A stretch of DNA of 53,432 nt from Salinivirgaceae bacterium (GTDB lineage Bacteria > Bacteroidota > Bacteroidia > Bacteroidales > SZUA-534), in NCBI GenBank assembly GCA_030620515.1, contig JAUXEM010000004.1, positions 1 to 53,432 on the forward strand. Direction: 5' to 3'. The translations under genes and the position numbers were made by a program. This document shows, piece after piece, positions 7,642 through 15,577 of the stretch (position 1 is the stretch's first letter; each line of letters begins with the position of its first letter). The notes under the pieces were generated by a model. The model did not search any database. It was not told the origin of the DNA and saw nothing but the letters and a program-made list of their open reading frames with translations.

Positions 7642-10098
7642 TTAAAATCGAACTGATAATTTAAGATTTATTCTCCTACCTGTAAGACTATTCTCAACGG
7701 CGTATTTTCTGCCAGTATAGTCTTGTACCCATTCGTGTGAAATAGTATTATTATTATCAAGCAAGTTAAACACCTCTAAACTAAGCCATGAATCTTTAAC
7801 ATGATGCAAGAAATGACCTTTTGGGTAAACTTTACCTTCACTTTTTAGCACTTTCGAGAAGCCTATATCAACACGTTTATATGGTTTCATTCTACCAATA
7901 GCTTTGTATCTTGGCTCGTTTGGTGGTCCAAAAGGTAAGCCTGTAGCATAATTTATTTGTATGTGCATTTTGTAACTATGATTACCAGGCAGATAGTCTT
8001 GAAAAAATACACTAACATTCACTCTTTGGTCTGTAGGTCTAGGAACATAGCCCGGATCTACTTCCCCAATTACATTATTATCTTCATCGTAAACCGGCTT
8101 CATATCACCACGAATATTCTCTTCGGTTTTCATTAATGAAAAGCTTATCCAAGAATCTACACCTTTAACAAATTCACCATTAAGTTTCATATCTAGTCCC
8201 ATGGCATAACCATCGGCATCATTTTCACCAGAATAAATTACACGAACATTATCTACACTATAAGTAATAAGATCTTGTAAAACTTTATAATAAACCTCAG
8301 TCACTAACTTAAAGGGACGGTTCCAAACCCTAAAATTATAATCGCTACCCAAAACAAAATGTATTGATTTTTGCGATTTTATATTATAATTAATAGATCC
8401 TACTGAATCAGGCACTCTCATTTCTTTATAAAAAGCCGGTTGATAATAATACCCTGTTGAGAACCGGAAAACAAAATCGCTTTCCCAATTAGGAATGTAT
8501 GCCACATTAATTCGAGGGCTAACAATAAGTTCTTTATTTAAGTCCCAATAACTTGCTCTTATTCCACCTGTTAAATACAGCTCCGATGAATCTAAGCTAA
8601 ATGTATAAGTATCTTGTAGAAAGGCGTTGAATCTGTTCGAATTCAAATTATTATTACCTCGAATATAATATTCCATGCTAACTATCGAGTCTGTATAAGG
8701 CAAAGCATAACCTGCCGAATCTGTCATCTTCCATTCCGTTAAGTTGTCATCTATAATTTCTTTTTGCCACCTAGCACCCCACTGCCATTTATTTTTATAT
8801 TGCTCTAAAATACCTTTATGTTCAATATTGAAAACCGTAGCTTGTAAATAATTCCGTGCATGTTTTAAATAAGTTCCAACCCCTAAAGTACTTATACTAT
8901 CACCGAACGATTCTGAACCCAATTGCTTATCAACAGCATTTATATAGTATTGACTTTGTATATCGAAAGTTTCCTGTTCAAAAGTTCTAAATGCAGAACC
9001 AACAAGTTTTAGCTCCAGGTGGTCGTGTACGTTATATTCTAGTTCCAGTGCTCCTGTATAGGTTGAGAATTGGTCAATTTCCTGACCATCAAAATACATA
9101 CTTAATTCATATGCTTCTTGGTAGGTGCCAAATTTTGTTCTTCTATCTTCAGGAACAAATTTATATCTATTATTAGCATAGTTTCCTAAAAAGCTAAGTT
9201 TAAGCTTGTGCGTAATGTCGTAAGACATGCTTGTTTGAAAATCCATAAAACGAGGGTCATAATTCCCCTCTGTTTCTAAGGAATTTAAAAGATATTTTGT
9301 TGTTTTATACCTAAAACCTGAAATATGACGAAAACGATGATCTTTAGAATCGCCATAAACAGATAGCGAGGATCCCAATAGGCTAAGCGATACTGCACCA
9401 CCCCAGCCTCTGGGTTGTTTGTATTTAATATCTAAAACCGAGGACATTTTATCGCCATACCTAGCATCAAAACCTCCTGCTGAAAATAGTACAGAAGAAA
9501 CCATATCGGGATTAATAAAGCTCATTCCCTCTTGCTGACCAGAACGAATTAAAAAAGGTCGGTAAATCTCAATTCCATTTACATAAACTAAATTTTCATC
9601 GAAATTTCCACCTCGGACAGAATACTGTGAACTTAATTCATTGTTCGATGATACGCCAGGTAAAGTCTTAATCATTGCTTCCAAATTACCTGAGGCTTCC
9701 GGAATCATGCTCATTAATCTTGGATCTAAACGAGTAAGGGAAGTTTTTCTAATCTCTTTATCTTCAATGTGAATTTCTTCAATTTCTTCATGCGTAGGCT
9801 TTAGAATTACATTTAGCGCCACTTTACTGTCTTTAGAGACAAGAATAAGTGTATCTAATTGCAAATAGCCAATACTCGAAAAAGAAATAGTAACCTCATG
9901 TTCTGCAGGAATTACTAATTCATAAAAGCCATTAAAATCGGAGCTTGTACCTATAGGTTTTCCTTTAACCGAGATATTAACTAATTCAAGAATAGAACCT
10001 TGCTTGTTACCAATTTTTCCATGTATAGTTCCATATTGTGCACTAACAATACTTACTAAAGCAAAAATGAATATATTTATTATTATAATTTTCCTCAC
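7642..10098 (-). CDS. TonB-dependent outer-membrane receptor with N-terminal carboxypeptidase-like domain
   Basis: The 818-residue outer-membrane transporter has a signal peptide (1-20, ending in VSAQ). A CarboxypepD-regulatory-like beta domain spans about 22-105 (GTIHGKIGNKQGSILELVN...). The plug domain is at about 125-235, with LPGVSSNNELSSQYSVRGGNFDENLVYVNG-type motifs. A 22-strand-type barrel follows, closing on an aromatic C-terminus (LKLSVRF). It imports an unknown ligand using TonB energy. No SusD-like partner is adjacent, so it is not a classic SusCD pair. The plug motifs resemble other stand-alone Bacteroidota receptors. A good promoter is seen at 10121-10150. Confidence 0.9.
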   Translation of the reverse strand: MRKIIIINIFIFALVSIVSAQYGTIHGKIGNKQGSILELVNISVKGKPIGTSSDFNGFYELVIPAEHEVTISFSSIGYLQLDTLILVSKDSKVALNVILKPTHEEIEEIHIEDKEIRKTSLTRLDPRLMSMIPEASGNLEAMIKTLPGVSSNNELSSQYSVRGGNFDENLVYVNGIEIYRPFLIRSGQQEGMSFINPDMVSSVLFSAGGFDARYGDKMSSVLDIKYKQPRGWGGAVSLSLLGSSLSVYGDSKDHRFRHISGFRYKTTKYLLNSLETEGNYDPRFMDFQTSMSYDITHKLKLSFLGNYANNRYKFVPEDRRTKFGTYQEAYELSMYFDGQEIDQFSTYTGALELEYNVHDHLELKLVGSAFRTFEQETFDIQSQYYINAVDKQLGSESFGDSISTLGVGTYLKHARNYLQATVFNIEHKGILEQYKNKWQWGARWQKEIIDDNLTEWKMTDSAGYALPYTDSIVSMEYYIRGNNNLNSNRFNAFLQDTYTFSLDSSELYLTGGIRASYWDLNKELIVSPRINVAYIPNWESDFVFRFSTGYYYQPAFYKEMRVPDSVGSINYNIKSQKSIHFVLGSDYNFRVWNRPFKLVTEVYYKVLQDLITYSVDNVRVIYSGENDADGYAMGLDMKLNGEFVKGVDSWISFSLMKTEENIRGDMKPVYDEDNNVIGEVDPGYVPRPTDQRVNVSVFFQDYLPGNHSYKMHIQINYATGLPFGPPNEPRYKAIGRMKPYKRVDIGFSKVLKSEGKVYPKGHFLHHVKDSWLSLEVFNLLDNNNTISHEWVQDYTGRKYAVENSLTGRRINLKLSVRF

Positions 10099-10120
10099 TA
10101 CTTACATATTTTTCAAATGG

Positions 10121-10150
10121 CAAATGTACTTTTTATTTATTGTTTTCAAT
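10121..10150 (-). promoter_or_regulatory. candidate Bacteroidota-type promoter of the TonB receptor gene
   Basis: On the minus strand TACATTTG (10121-10128) matches the -7 consensus TAnnTTTG. ATTG (10147-10150) stands 18 bases upstream in place of the -33 TTTG. The predicted start site is near 10114, leaving a short leader before the ATG at 10098. Confidence 0.5.
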
Positions 10151-10698
10151 AATTTTTATAGCAGCCAATATCATTAGGTGTTTGATATTTATTAACTTAA
10201 TTTTAACATATAAATTGTCTTATTCTATTATATTTCTCTAATTAGCCTGTTCATAAAGTCAGAGTTTTAGAAAAAATAGTCGGAGTATTCCTTTATAATT
10301 AACTTAATATATGTAACTTATAAAGCATGGCACTATAGCAATATAGGCGCACCCCGCCTTTATGAACAAACTAAATATAGTATTACCTTGCTTAGGCAAC
10401 TGTTAAGGTTAAATGTTTGATAGTCACGGTGTGAGTGCTTTTGTAACGGCACTTGTTGTATTATTATAAACTCCTATTAATCAACCTATATGCCAAACAG
10501 GCAGGCAATTCACACCGTAAATTGCGGTTTTTAGGTATTAATAGATCGTTAGATTTTAGACATTAGATGCTAGACAAAAATATAATGACTTGAATATAAT
10601 ACCTTTAGGTAAATATTCGGTAATTTCATTCTCAGTTGATTGTCAACCTATTATAAAAACATAACGTACTATTGAGGTATTACACTAAATCAAAATAT
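10151..10698. other. intergenic region, repeats only
   Basis: About 550 bases between the divergent TonB receptor and YjbQ genes. I see no gene. The region holds a CAGGCAGGC motif at about 10497-10506 and a TAGAC-type repeat at 10541-10575. Confidence 0.5.
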
Positions 10699-11109
10699 AT
10701 GATTCAACAAATTGAATTTTCTATTCCAAATTGTTCCAAGGGCTTTCATCTTGTTACCTCACAAATAAAAAAGAACTTGCCAAAATTACCAGAAAATGGC
10801 TTACTTCACTTAATGATAAAACACACATCGGCTGGCTTAACAATTAATGAAAATGCAGATCCTTCGGTTCGTAATGACTTTGAAAGCTTTATGAATAAGC
10901 TTATACCCGAAAACGATCCTACTTACACCCATATTTACGAAGGAAGTGACGATATGCCAGCACATTTAAAAACATCGATAATTGGCTGTGAATTAACTAT
11001 ACCTATTTCTAATTATCAATTAAATTTAGGCACTTGGCAAGGTATTTATTTATGTGAGTTCCGAAACTGTAGCAGTTCTAGAAAAATAATAGCAACAATA
11101 CTATCTTAA
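10699..11109 (+). CDS. YjbQ/UPF0047 family protein
   Basis: The small (136-residue) cytoplasmic protein of the YjbQ family has the typical core: HLMIKHTSAGLTINENADPSVRNDF with the conserved HTSA and NE, then YEGSDDMPAHLK with the metal-site histidine, and LGTWQGIYLCEFRN near the C-terminus. Family members have been reported to show weak thiamine-phosphate synthase activity, but the true role is unsettled. I place the start at the ATG at 10699. A longer frame from a TTG at 10672 adds nine residues with no counterpart in the family. Confidence 0.88.
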   Translation: MIQQIEFSIPNCSKGFHLVTSQIKKNLPKLPENGLLHLMIKHTSAGLTINENADPSVRNDFESFMNKLIPENDPTYTHIYEGSDDMPAHLKTSIIGCELTIPISNYQLNLGTWQGIYLCEFRNCSSSRKIIATILS

Positions 11110-11228
11110 ATGGTATTACTACGAATATAGTGGGTAGTAGAATATCTTAAATTTAGTATTCTTTCAAAGAACATGTTTTTCTAACATTTATTACTACTGA
11201 ATATTACTACTTTTACCACCAAATAAAA

Positions 11229-11321
11229 ATGGATATTTTGAAGAAAGTATATTTCCCATCAATATTTTACTTTGTAGTCGCTATTTTAGTTGGCTTTCTT
11301 AAACGCTTTGGAGGGCTATAA
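11229..11321 (+). CDS. possible 30-residue single-helix membrane microprotein
   Basis: An ATG-started frame of 31 codons encodes MDILKKVYFP then a hydrophobic stretch (SIFYFVVAILVGFL) then KRFGGL and a stop. Charged residues flank a single membrane helix, the usual plan of bacterial membrane microproteins. It lies 66 bases upstream of iorA on the same strand. No Shine-Dalgarno sequence is seen. The evidence is composition only, so it may be chance in AT-rich DNA. Confidence 0.35.
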   Translation: MDILKKVYFPSIFYFVVAILVGFLKRFGGL

Positions 11322-11387
11322 GCTATTATTGCCTTTCCAATTTTTATAAAATTGTTTTTATTTTAATCACTCAAAATAATATTTAAA

Positions 11388-12989
11388 ATGCAAAAAGTAT
11401 TACTTGGTGTTGAAGCTATTGCTCAAGGAGCAATAGACGGTGGCATGTCAGGGGTATATGCATACCCAGGAACACCTTCAACCGAAATAACAGAATATAT
11501 TCAAAACAATAAGTACGCAAAAGAAAAGAATTTGCATAGTGCTTGGTCGGCAAATGAGAAAACTGCCATGGAATCAGCTTTGGGTATGTCTTATACAGGC
11601 AAGCGAACCATGTCGTGCATGAAACATGTTGGGCTTAATGTTGCTGCCGATTGCTTTATGAACGCATCGGTAACTGGAGTTAATGGCGGCTTTATTATTA
11701 CCGTAGCCGATGACCCTTCGATGCATAGTTCACAAAATGAGCAAGATTCAAGGTTTTTTGCAAAATTTGCACAAATTCCCGTTTTAGAACCTAGCAACCA
11801 GCAAGAAGCATACGACATGGCTTATTCAGGTTTTCAATTATCTGAAAAATTTGGTGTGCCAGTAATGATACGCATAACAACCCGTTTGGCTCATTCAAGA
11901 TCAATTGTAGAGCTAAAAGAGGTATTACCTGAAAACGAATTAAAACTTCCATCAAATCCTACTCAGTTTATTTTACTTCCATCTATTGCACGCAAGCAAT
12001 ACAAAGGGCTTTTGAATAAACAAAAGCAATTTGAACAAGATGCTGAAGTAAGCTCTTTTAATAATTATATTGAGGGTTCAGATAAATCTAAAGGAATTAT
12101 TGCTTGTGGTATTTCTATAAATTACTTAATGGAAAATTATCCTGACGGATGTCCACACCCTGTATTAAAAGTATCGCAATACCCTTTACCACGCAAGTTA
12201 ATTCAAAAGCTTTACGATGAGTGTACTGAAATATTGGTTCTTGAGGAAGGATATCCAATTGTAGAGGAGCATTTAAAAGGATACATGGAAAAAGAAAACG
12301 TTTCAGGTAGATTAAATGGTGCTTTACCTCGCGATGGGGAATTAAATCCTGATCTTGTTGCGCGAGCACTAAATTTGCCAACTACCGATAAAGCTGAAAC
12401 TTCAGACTTAGTTGCTGGTCGTCCACCTGCATTGTGTGCTGGTTGTAGTCATCACGATGTTTATACTGTTTTAAATAAAGTTATTGCCGACCATTACACT
12501 TTAGGGCGGGTATTTTCCGATATTGGTTGTTATACAATTGGTGCTTTACCTCCGTACAATGCAATTAACACTTGTGTAGATATGGGTGCATCTATAACTA
12601 TGGCAAAAGGTGCTGCCGATGCTGGTTTAGTACCTGCAATAAGTGTAATAGGCGATTCTACATTTACCCATAGTGGAATAACTGGTTTATTAGATGCCGT
12701 TAACGAAAACAGTCCTATTACCATTATTATTTCAGATAATGAATCAACATCAATGACCGGTGGTCAAGATTCAGCAGCAAAAGGAAAAATTGAAGAAATT
12801 TGCGAAGGTGTTGGTGTTCATCCTGATCATATAAAAGTTCTTTTACCAATAGCAAAAAACCATGATGAAATGTATAAGGTATTAAAAGAAGAACTTGACT
12901 TCAATGGCGTTTCTGTAATTATACCACGCAGGGTATGTATTCAGAAACATGCACGTGACATTAAAATGAAAAGGAAAAATCTAAAATAG
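11388..12989 (+). CDS. iorA: indolepyruvate ferredoxin oxidoreductase, alpha subunit
   Basis: TPP-dependent 2-oxoacid:ferredoxin oxidoreductase subunit that oxidatively decarboxylates aryl pyruvates (from aromatic amino acids) to aryl-acetyl-CoA, or runs in reverse for aromatic amino acid synthesis. The pyrimidine-binding domain (residues 1-190) has GVYAYPGTPSTEI. The TPP-binding domain (about 345-515) has PPALCAGCSHHD (346-357) and GDSTFTHSG...SDNESTSMTGGQ (422-460). At 533 residues it stops soon after RRVCIQKH. I see no C-terminal CxxCxxC ferredoxin module, although many archaeal IorA proteins have two [4Fe-4S] clusters there. It is followed after 6 bases by iorB, so the two are an operon. 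Confidence 0.92.
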   Translation: MQKVLLGVEAIAQGAIDGGMSGVYAYPGTPSTEITEYIQNNKYAKEKNLHSAWSANEKTAMESALGMSYTGKRTMSCMKHVGLNVAADCFMNASVTGVNGGFIITVADDPSMHSSQNEQDSRFFAKFAQIPVLEPSNQQEAYDMAYSGFQLSEKFGVPVMIRITTRLAHSRSIVELKEVLPENELKLPSNPTQFILLPSIARKQYKGLLNKQKQFEQDAEVSSFNNYIEGSDKSKGIIACGISINYLMENYPDGCPHPVLKVSQYPLPRKLIQKLYDECTEILVLEEGYPIVEEHLKGYMEKENVSGRLNGALPRDGELNPDLVARALNLPTTDKAETSDLVAGRPPALCAGCSHHDVYTVLNKVIADHYTLGRVFSDIGCYTIGALPPYNAINTCVDMGASITMAKGAADAGLVPAISVIGDSTFTHSGITGLLDAVNENSPITIIISDNESTSMTGGQDSAAKGKIEEICEGVGVHPDHIKVLLPIAKNHDEMYKVLKEELDFNGVSVIIPRRVCIQKHARDIKMKRKNLK

Positions 12990-12995
12990 ACAACG

Positions 12996-13589
12996 ATGAA
13001 AACAAATATAATATTAGCCGGAGTTGGAGGACAAGGTATACTTTCTATAGCCACTTCAATTGGCATGGCAGCTTTAAAGAATAAAATGTATTTAAAACAA
13101 GCTGAAACACATGGTATGAGTCAACGTGGAGGCGATGTATTTTCGCATCTTCGTATTTCAGACAAGCCAATTTATTCTGATTTAATTCCAAAGGGCAAAG
13201 CAGATTTAATTATTGCAGTTGAACCTATGGAAGCTTTAAGATATGTACCATATTTATCGGAAACAGGTTATTTGGTAACTAATACAAAACCTTTCAAAAA
13301 CATTCCGAACTATCCTGAAGTTGAAAAGGTTCTAAATCAATTAAAAAAGCTTTCAAATGTAATTATGCTTGACGCTGATGCTATTGCAGCAGAAATAAAG
13401 TCGAAACGATCGATGAATATGGTTATGCTTGGCGCTAGCTCTCCATTTTTGAACGGTATTACTTATAAAATTTTACAAGAAGGAATTAAGGATATTTTTG
13501 GCAAAAAAGGTGAAGATATTGTAAACAAAAACCTTGAAGCACTTGCATGTGGAAAAGCTGAAGCTGATAAAATTATAACTAAGAAATAG
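12996..13589 (+). CDS. iorB: indolepyruvate ferredoxin oxidoreductase, beta subunit
   Basis: Gamma-domain (POR_N-type) subunit that pairs with IorA in the cytoplasm. The 197 residues start with the hallmark NIILAGVGGQGILS (residues 4-17), then ETHGMSQRGGDV (38-49) and the conserved AVEPMEALRY segment. Length and motifs are standard. The 6-base gap to iorA and the terminator right after the gene define a two-gene operon. Confidence 0.93.
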   Translation: MKTNIILAGVGGQGILSIATSIGMAALKNKMYLKQAETHGMSQRGGDVFSHLRISDKPIYSDLIPKGKADLIIAVEPMEALRYVPYLSETGYLVTNTKPFKNIPNYPEVEKVLNQLKKLSNVIMLDADAIAAEIKSKRSMNMVMLGASSPFLNGITYKILQEGIKDIFGKKGEDIVNKNLEALACGKAEADKIITKK

Positions 13590-13615
13590 CTAAAAACAGA
13601 ATTAAATTACCATAA

Positions 13616-13651
13616 AAAGGTCTGTGAATTCATCGAAATTCACAGACCTTT
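13616..13651 (+). terminator. intrinsic terminator of iorAB
   Basis: A perfect 15-bp stem (AAAGGTCTGTGAATT at 13616-13630 with AATTCACAGACCTTT at 13637-13651) closes a 6-base loop. It is followed by CTGTTTATC, a weak T tract, 27 bases after the iorB stop. Confidence 0.85.
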
Positions 13652-13744
13652 CTGTTTATCTATCTGTTTTTAAAGTCGTTTTATTCTTCTATTTTATTTC
13701 TAATTTGTACATTAGTTCTTTGTTCAAGCATTAAATAAAGAGAT

Positions 13745-14404
13745 ATGAATATTTTAAAGATTACTTTAGTACTATTAATTATTAATTTGAGTTGGAATTT
13801 TGCAGAAGCGCAAAATACTCAAAGTTCAAAAATTAGAGAATCATTAAACATGCCTCATGTTTTGCATTCTATGAATTCATGGTATCTATACCAAATTAGA
13901 GGAAGCAATAAAACTGAATTAACATTGGAGGCGGTAGAATACTCTGAACTAAACTCCCAGAATAAAATTACTGGCATTCAATTAGAGTTATTTCTTGAAC
14001 CAGGTTACATTTCAGAAAGTGCACCTATAATAAACAAACACTACTTTGCATATATAGATGAAAGTGAATATCCTGAACTTACACTAGCTTTAAATAAAAT
14101 ATTAAGTAATTATAAGGCAAGAAAAAAAGAAGAGAAGCATGGTTCATTGGTTTATACAACTATTGATGGTATTACCTTTGGATATAGATATAATAGAGAA
14201 AATAATATAGCTTATGTTAGTTTTCCATCAAAAAATGGAGAGGTTAAATTCGAATTCCCCGACCCAGTTAAGATTTTTCAAGTATTACACAATAAACTTG
14301 ATATTGCTACAAAAAAACTTTATCTGCCAGAAAATATAGAAAAGATAAAAAAAGCAAAGAAAACAAAACAAGAAAAAAAGGATGTAATTATTGATGATAT
14401 ATAA
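13745..14404 (+). CDS. exported protein of unknown function
   Basis: Function not recognised. The 219-residue product starts with a signal peptide (1-22, ending in FAEAQ). The mature part alternates polar and beta-strand-like segments without cysteines. The last 20 residues are very Lys-rich (KIKKAKKTKQEKKD). A terminator follows, so the gene appears monocistronic. It is probably periplasmic. Confidence 0.75.
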   Translation: MNILKITLVLLIINLSWNFAEAQNTQSSKIRESLNMPHVLHSMNSWYLYQIRGSNKTELTLEAVEYSELNSQNKITGIQLELFLEPGYISESAPIINKHYFAYIDESEYPELTLALNKILSNYKARKKEEKHGSLVYTTIDGITFGYRYNRENNIAYVSFPSKNGEVKFEFPDPVKIFQVLHNKLDIATKKLYLPENIEKIKKAKKTKQEKKDVIIDDI

Positions 14405-14434
14405 AATGAGGAATTCAGAATATATAAATTAGAC

Positions 14435-14468
14435 AAAAAATAAAGCGGCAAAAGCCGCTTTATTTTTT
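14435..14468. terminator. bidirectional intrinsic terminator
   Basis: A 15-bp stem (AAAAAATAAAGCGGC at 14435-14449 with its complement at 14454-14468) closes an AAAA loop. The A and T flanks serve both strands, so it can end the gene at 13745-14404 (+) and the gene at 14467-14673 (-), whose stop codon lies inside the 3' arm. Confidence 0.85.
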
Positions 14469-14673
14469 AGTTTAGTACTGTTTCAAAACCAATACCACTA
14501 TCCGATTTTGTGTAATTATAAGCATCGGAAAATGCTTTAATACTTTTTAGTGTTTTGTCAGATGGAGAAAATTCTTGATGCAAAGCTCTTTTAATAAACT
14601 CGTTTGCTTCAAATTCTTTTTGTGCTCCCACCATCTTTTTCACATGATAAAATAAAGTAGAGATTCTAATCAT
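14467..14673 (-). CDS. small conserved-looking protein of unknown function
   Basis: Function not recognised. The 68-residue soluble protein has two predicted amphipathic helices (about residues 15-32 and 38-52), mixed charge and no signal peptide. It lies 97 bases downstream of the ECF sigma factor gene on the same strand, so it could share its transcript. It shows no features of an anti-sigma factor (no membrane helix, no zinc motif). The paired terminator and tidy composition support a real gene. Confidence 0.6.
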   Translation of the reverse strand: MIRISTLFYHVKKMVGAQKEFEANEFIKRALHQEFSPSDKTLKSIKAFSDAYNYTKSDSGIGFETVLN

Positions 14674-14770
14674 ACGCTCGAATTATTTTTAGTTTATAAA
14701 GATAAAACGAACACTTGAAGCAATTATTATCCATTGCTCAAAAAAAAAACTAGGTATTTTAGAATTGAAG

Positions 14771-15361
14771 CTATGCTTTTACCAAATCAATTTTTGATTT
14801 CTCAATTAGTTTCCTAAGATTTATAATAGCATAACGCATTCTACCCAAAGCAGTATTAATACTTACCTCCGTTTGATCAGAAATTTCTTTAAAACTCATA
14901 TCAAAATAATATCGTAGTTTCACAACCTCTCGTTGCTCGTCAGGCAAATCCTCAATTAGCAATTTTATATCGGCATTAATTTGCTCACTTACCAATAAAT
15001 CTTCAATAGTATCATCCGAAAATTTAGCTGAATTAAATAAAGGTGCTTCAATATCATCGTCGGCAATTGTTTTAATATGTTTTGCTTTACGATAATAATC
15101 TATAATTAAATTATGCGAAATGCGCATTACCCAAGATACAAACCTACCTTCTTCTTTATATTTACCAGCATGTAACGATTTTATAACTTTAATAAAAGTA
15201 TCTTGAAAGATATCTTCAGCTAATTCACGATTCTTAACAACTAGTAAAATGTATGAAAATACTTTATTTTTGTGTCTGTTAATTAACAATTCCAGACTTT
15301 GAGAATTACCACCCAAATACTGCTTAATTAAACTATAATCATCTAGATCACGTTTATCCAT
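14771..15361 (-). CDS. ECF-type RNA polymerase sigma factor
   Basis: The 196-residue sigma-70 family protein has region 2 at about residues 20-95 (LAEDIFQDTFIKVIKSL for core binding and -10 recognition, then RFVSWVMRISHNLIIDYYRK). Region 4 is at about 130-185 (LPDEQREVVKLRYYFDMSFKEIS with a helix-turn-helix at QTEVSINTALGRMRYAI). This is the common Bacteroidota RpoE-like group. No anti-sigma gene lies beside it. An unusually strong Shine-Dalgarno sequence precedes the start (see 15366-15374). The gene is divergent from uvrA. Confidence 0.92.
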   Translation of the reverse strand: MDKRDLDDYSLIKQYLGGNSQSLELLINRHKNKVFSYILLVVKNRELAEDIFQDTFIKVIKSLHAGKYKEEGRFVSWVMRISHNLIIDYYRKAKHIKTIADDDIEAPLFNSAKFSDDTIEDLLVSEQINADIKLLIEDLPDEQREVVKLRYYFDMSFKEISDQTEVSINTALGRMRYAIINLRKLIEKSKIDLVKA

Positions 15362-15365
15362 AACT

Positions 15366-15374
15366 ACCTCCTCT
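15366..15374 (-). promoter_or_regulatory. strong Shine-Dalgarno site of the sigma factor gene
   Basis: AGAGGAGGT on the minus strand sits four bases before the ATG at 15361. Good Shine-Dalgarno sequences are uncommon in this phylum, so this one fixes the start and suggests efficient or regulated translation. A second purine run (AAAGGAGGAAC) lies about 40 bases further upstream. Confidence 0.6.
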
Positions 15375-15577
15375 TTAGTTTAGCGTAATTATGTTTCTAT
15401 AAGCAGTTCCTCCTTTGTTTTAAGTTTATATTATTTAGGTATGAAACAAATATATAAAAAAAATATTCCATTGCTAATGATTTGGTCAAAAAATAAGTAA
15501 CCTTTGTATAAAAATAGAACATATTCAAGTAAGAAGTGTAATTACATACATGTATTACAGATAATTAGATATGAATA

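Noticed and set aside
10672-10698. Longer TTG-started version of the YjbQ gene
   Set aside because: The extra nine residues have no counterpart in the family and an ATG with the normal start sequence follows at 10699.
13616-13651. Riboswitch or attenuator
   Set aside because: A simple perfect stem with a short loop right after iorB is explained by termination alone.
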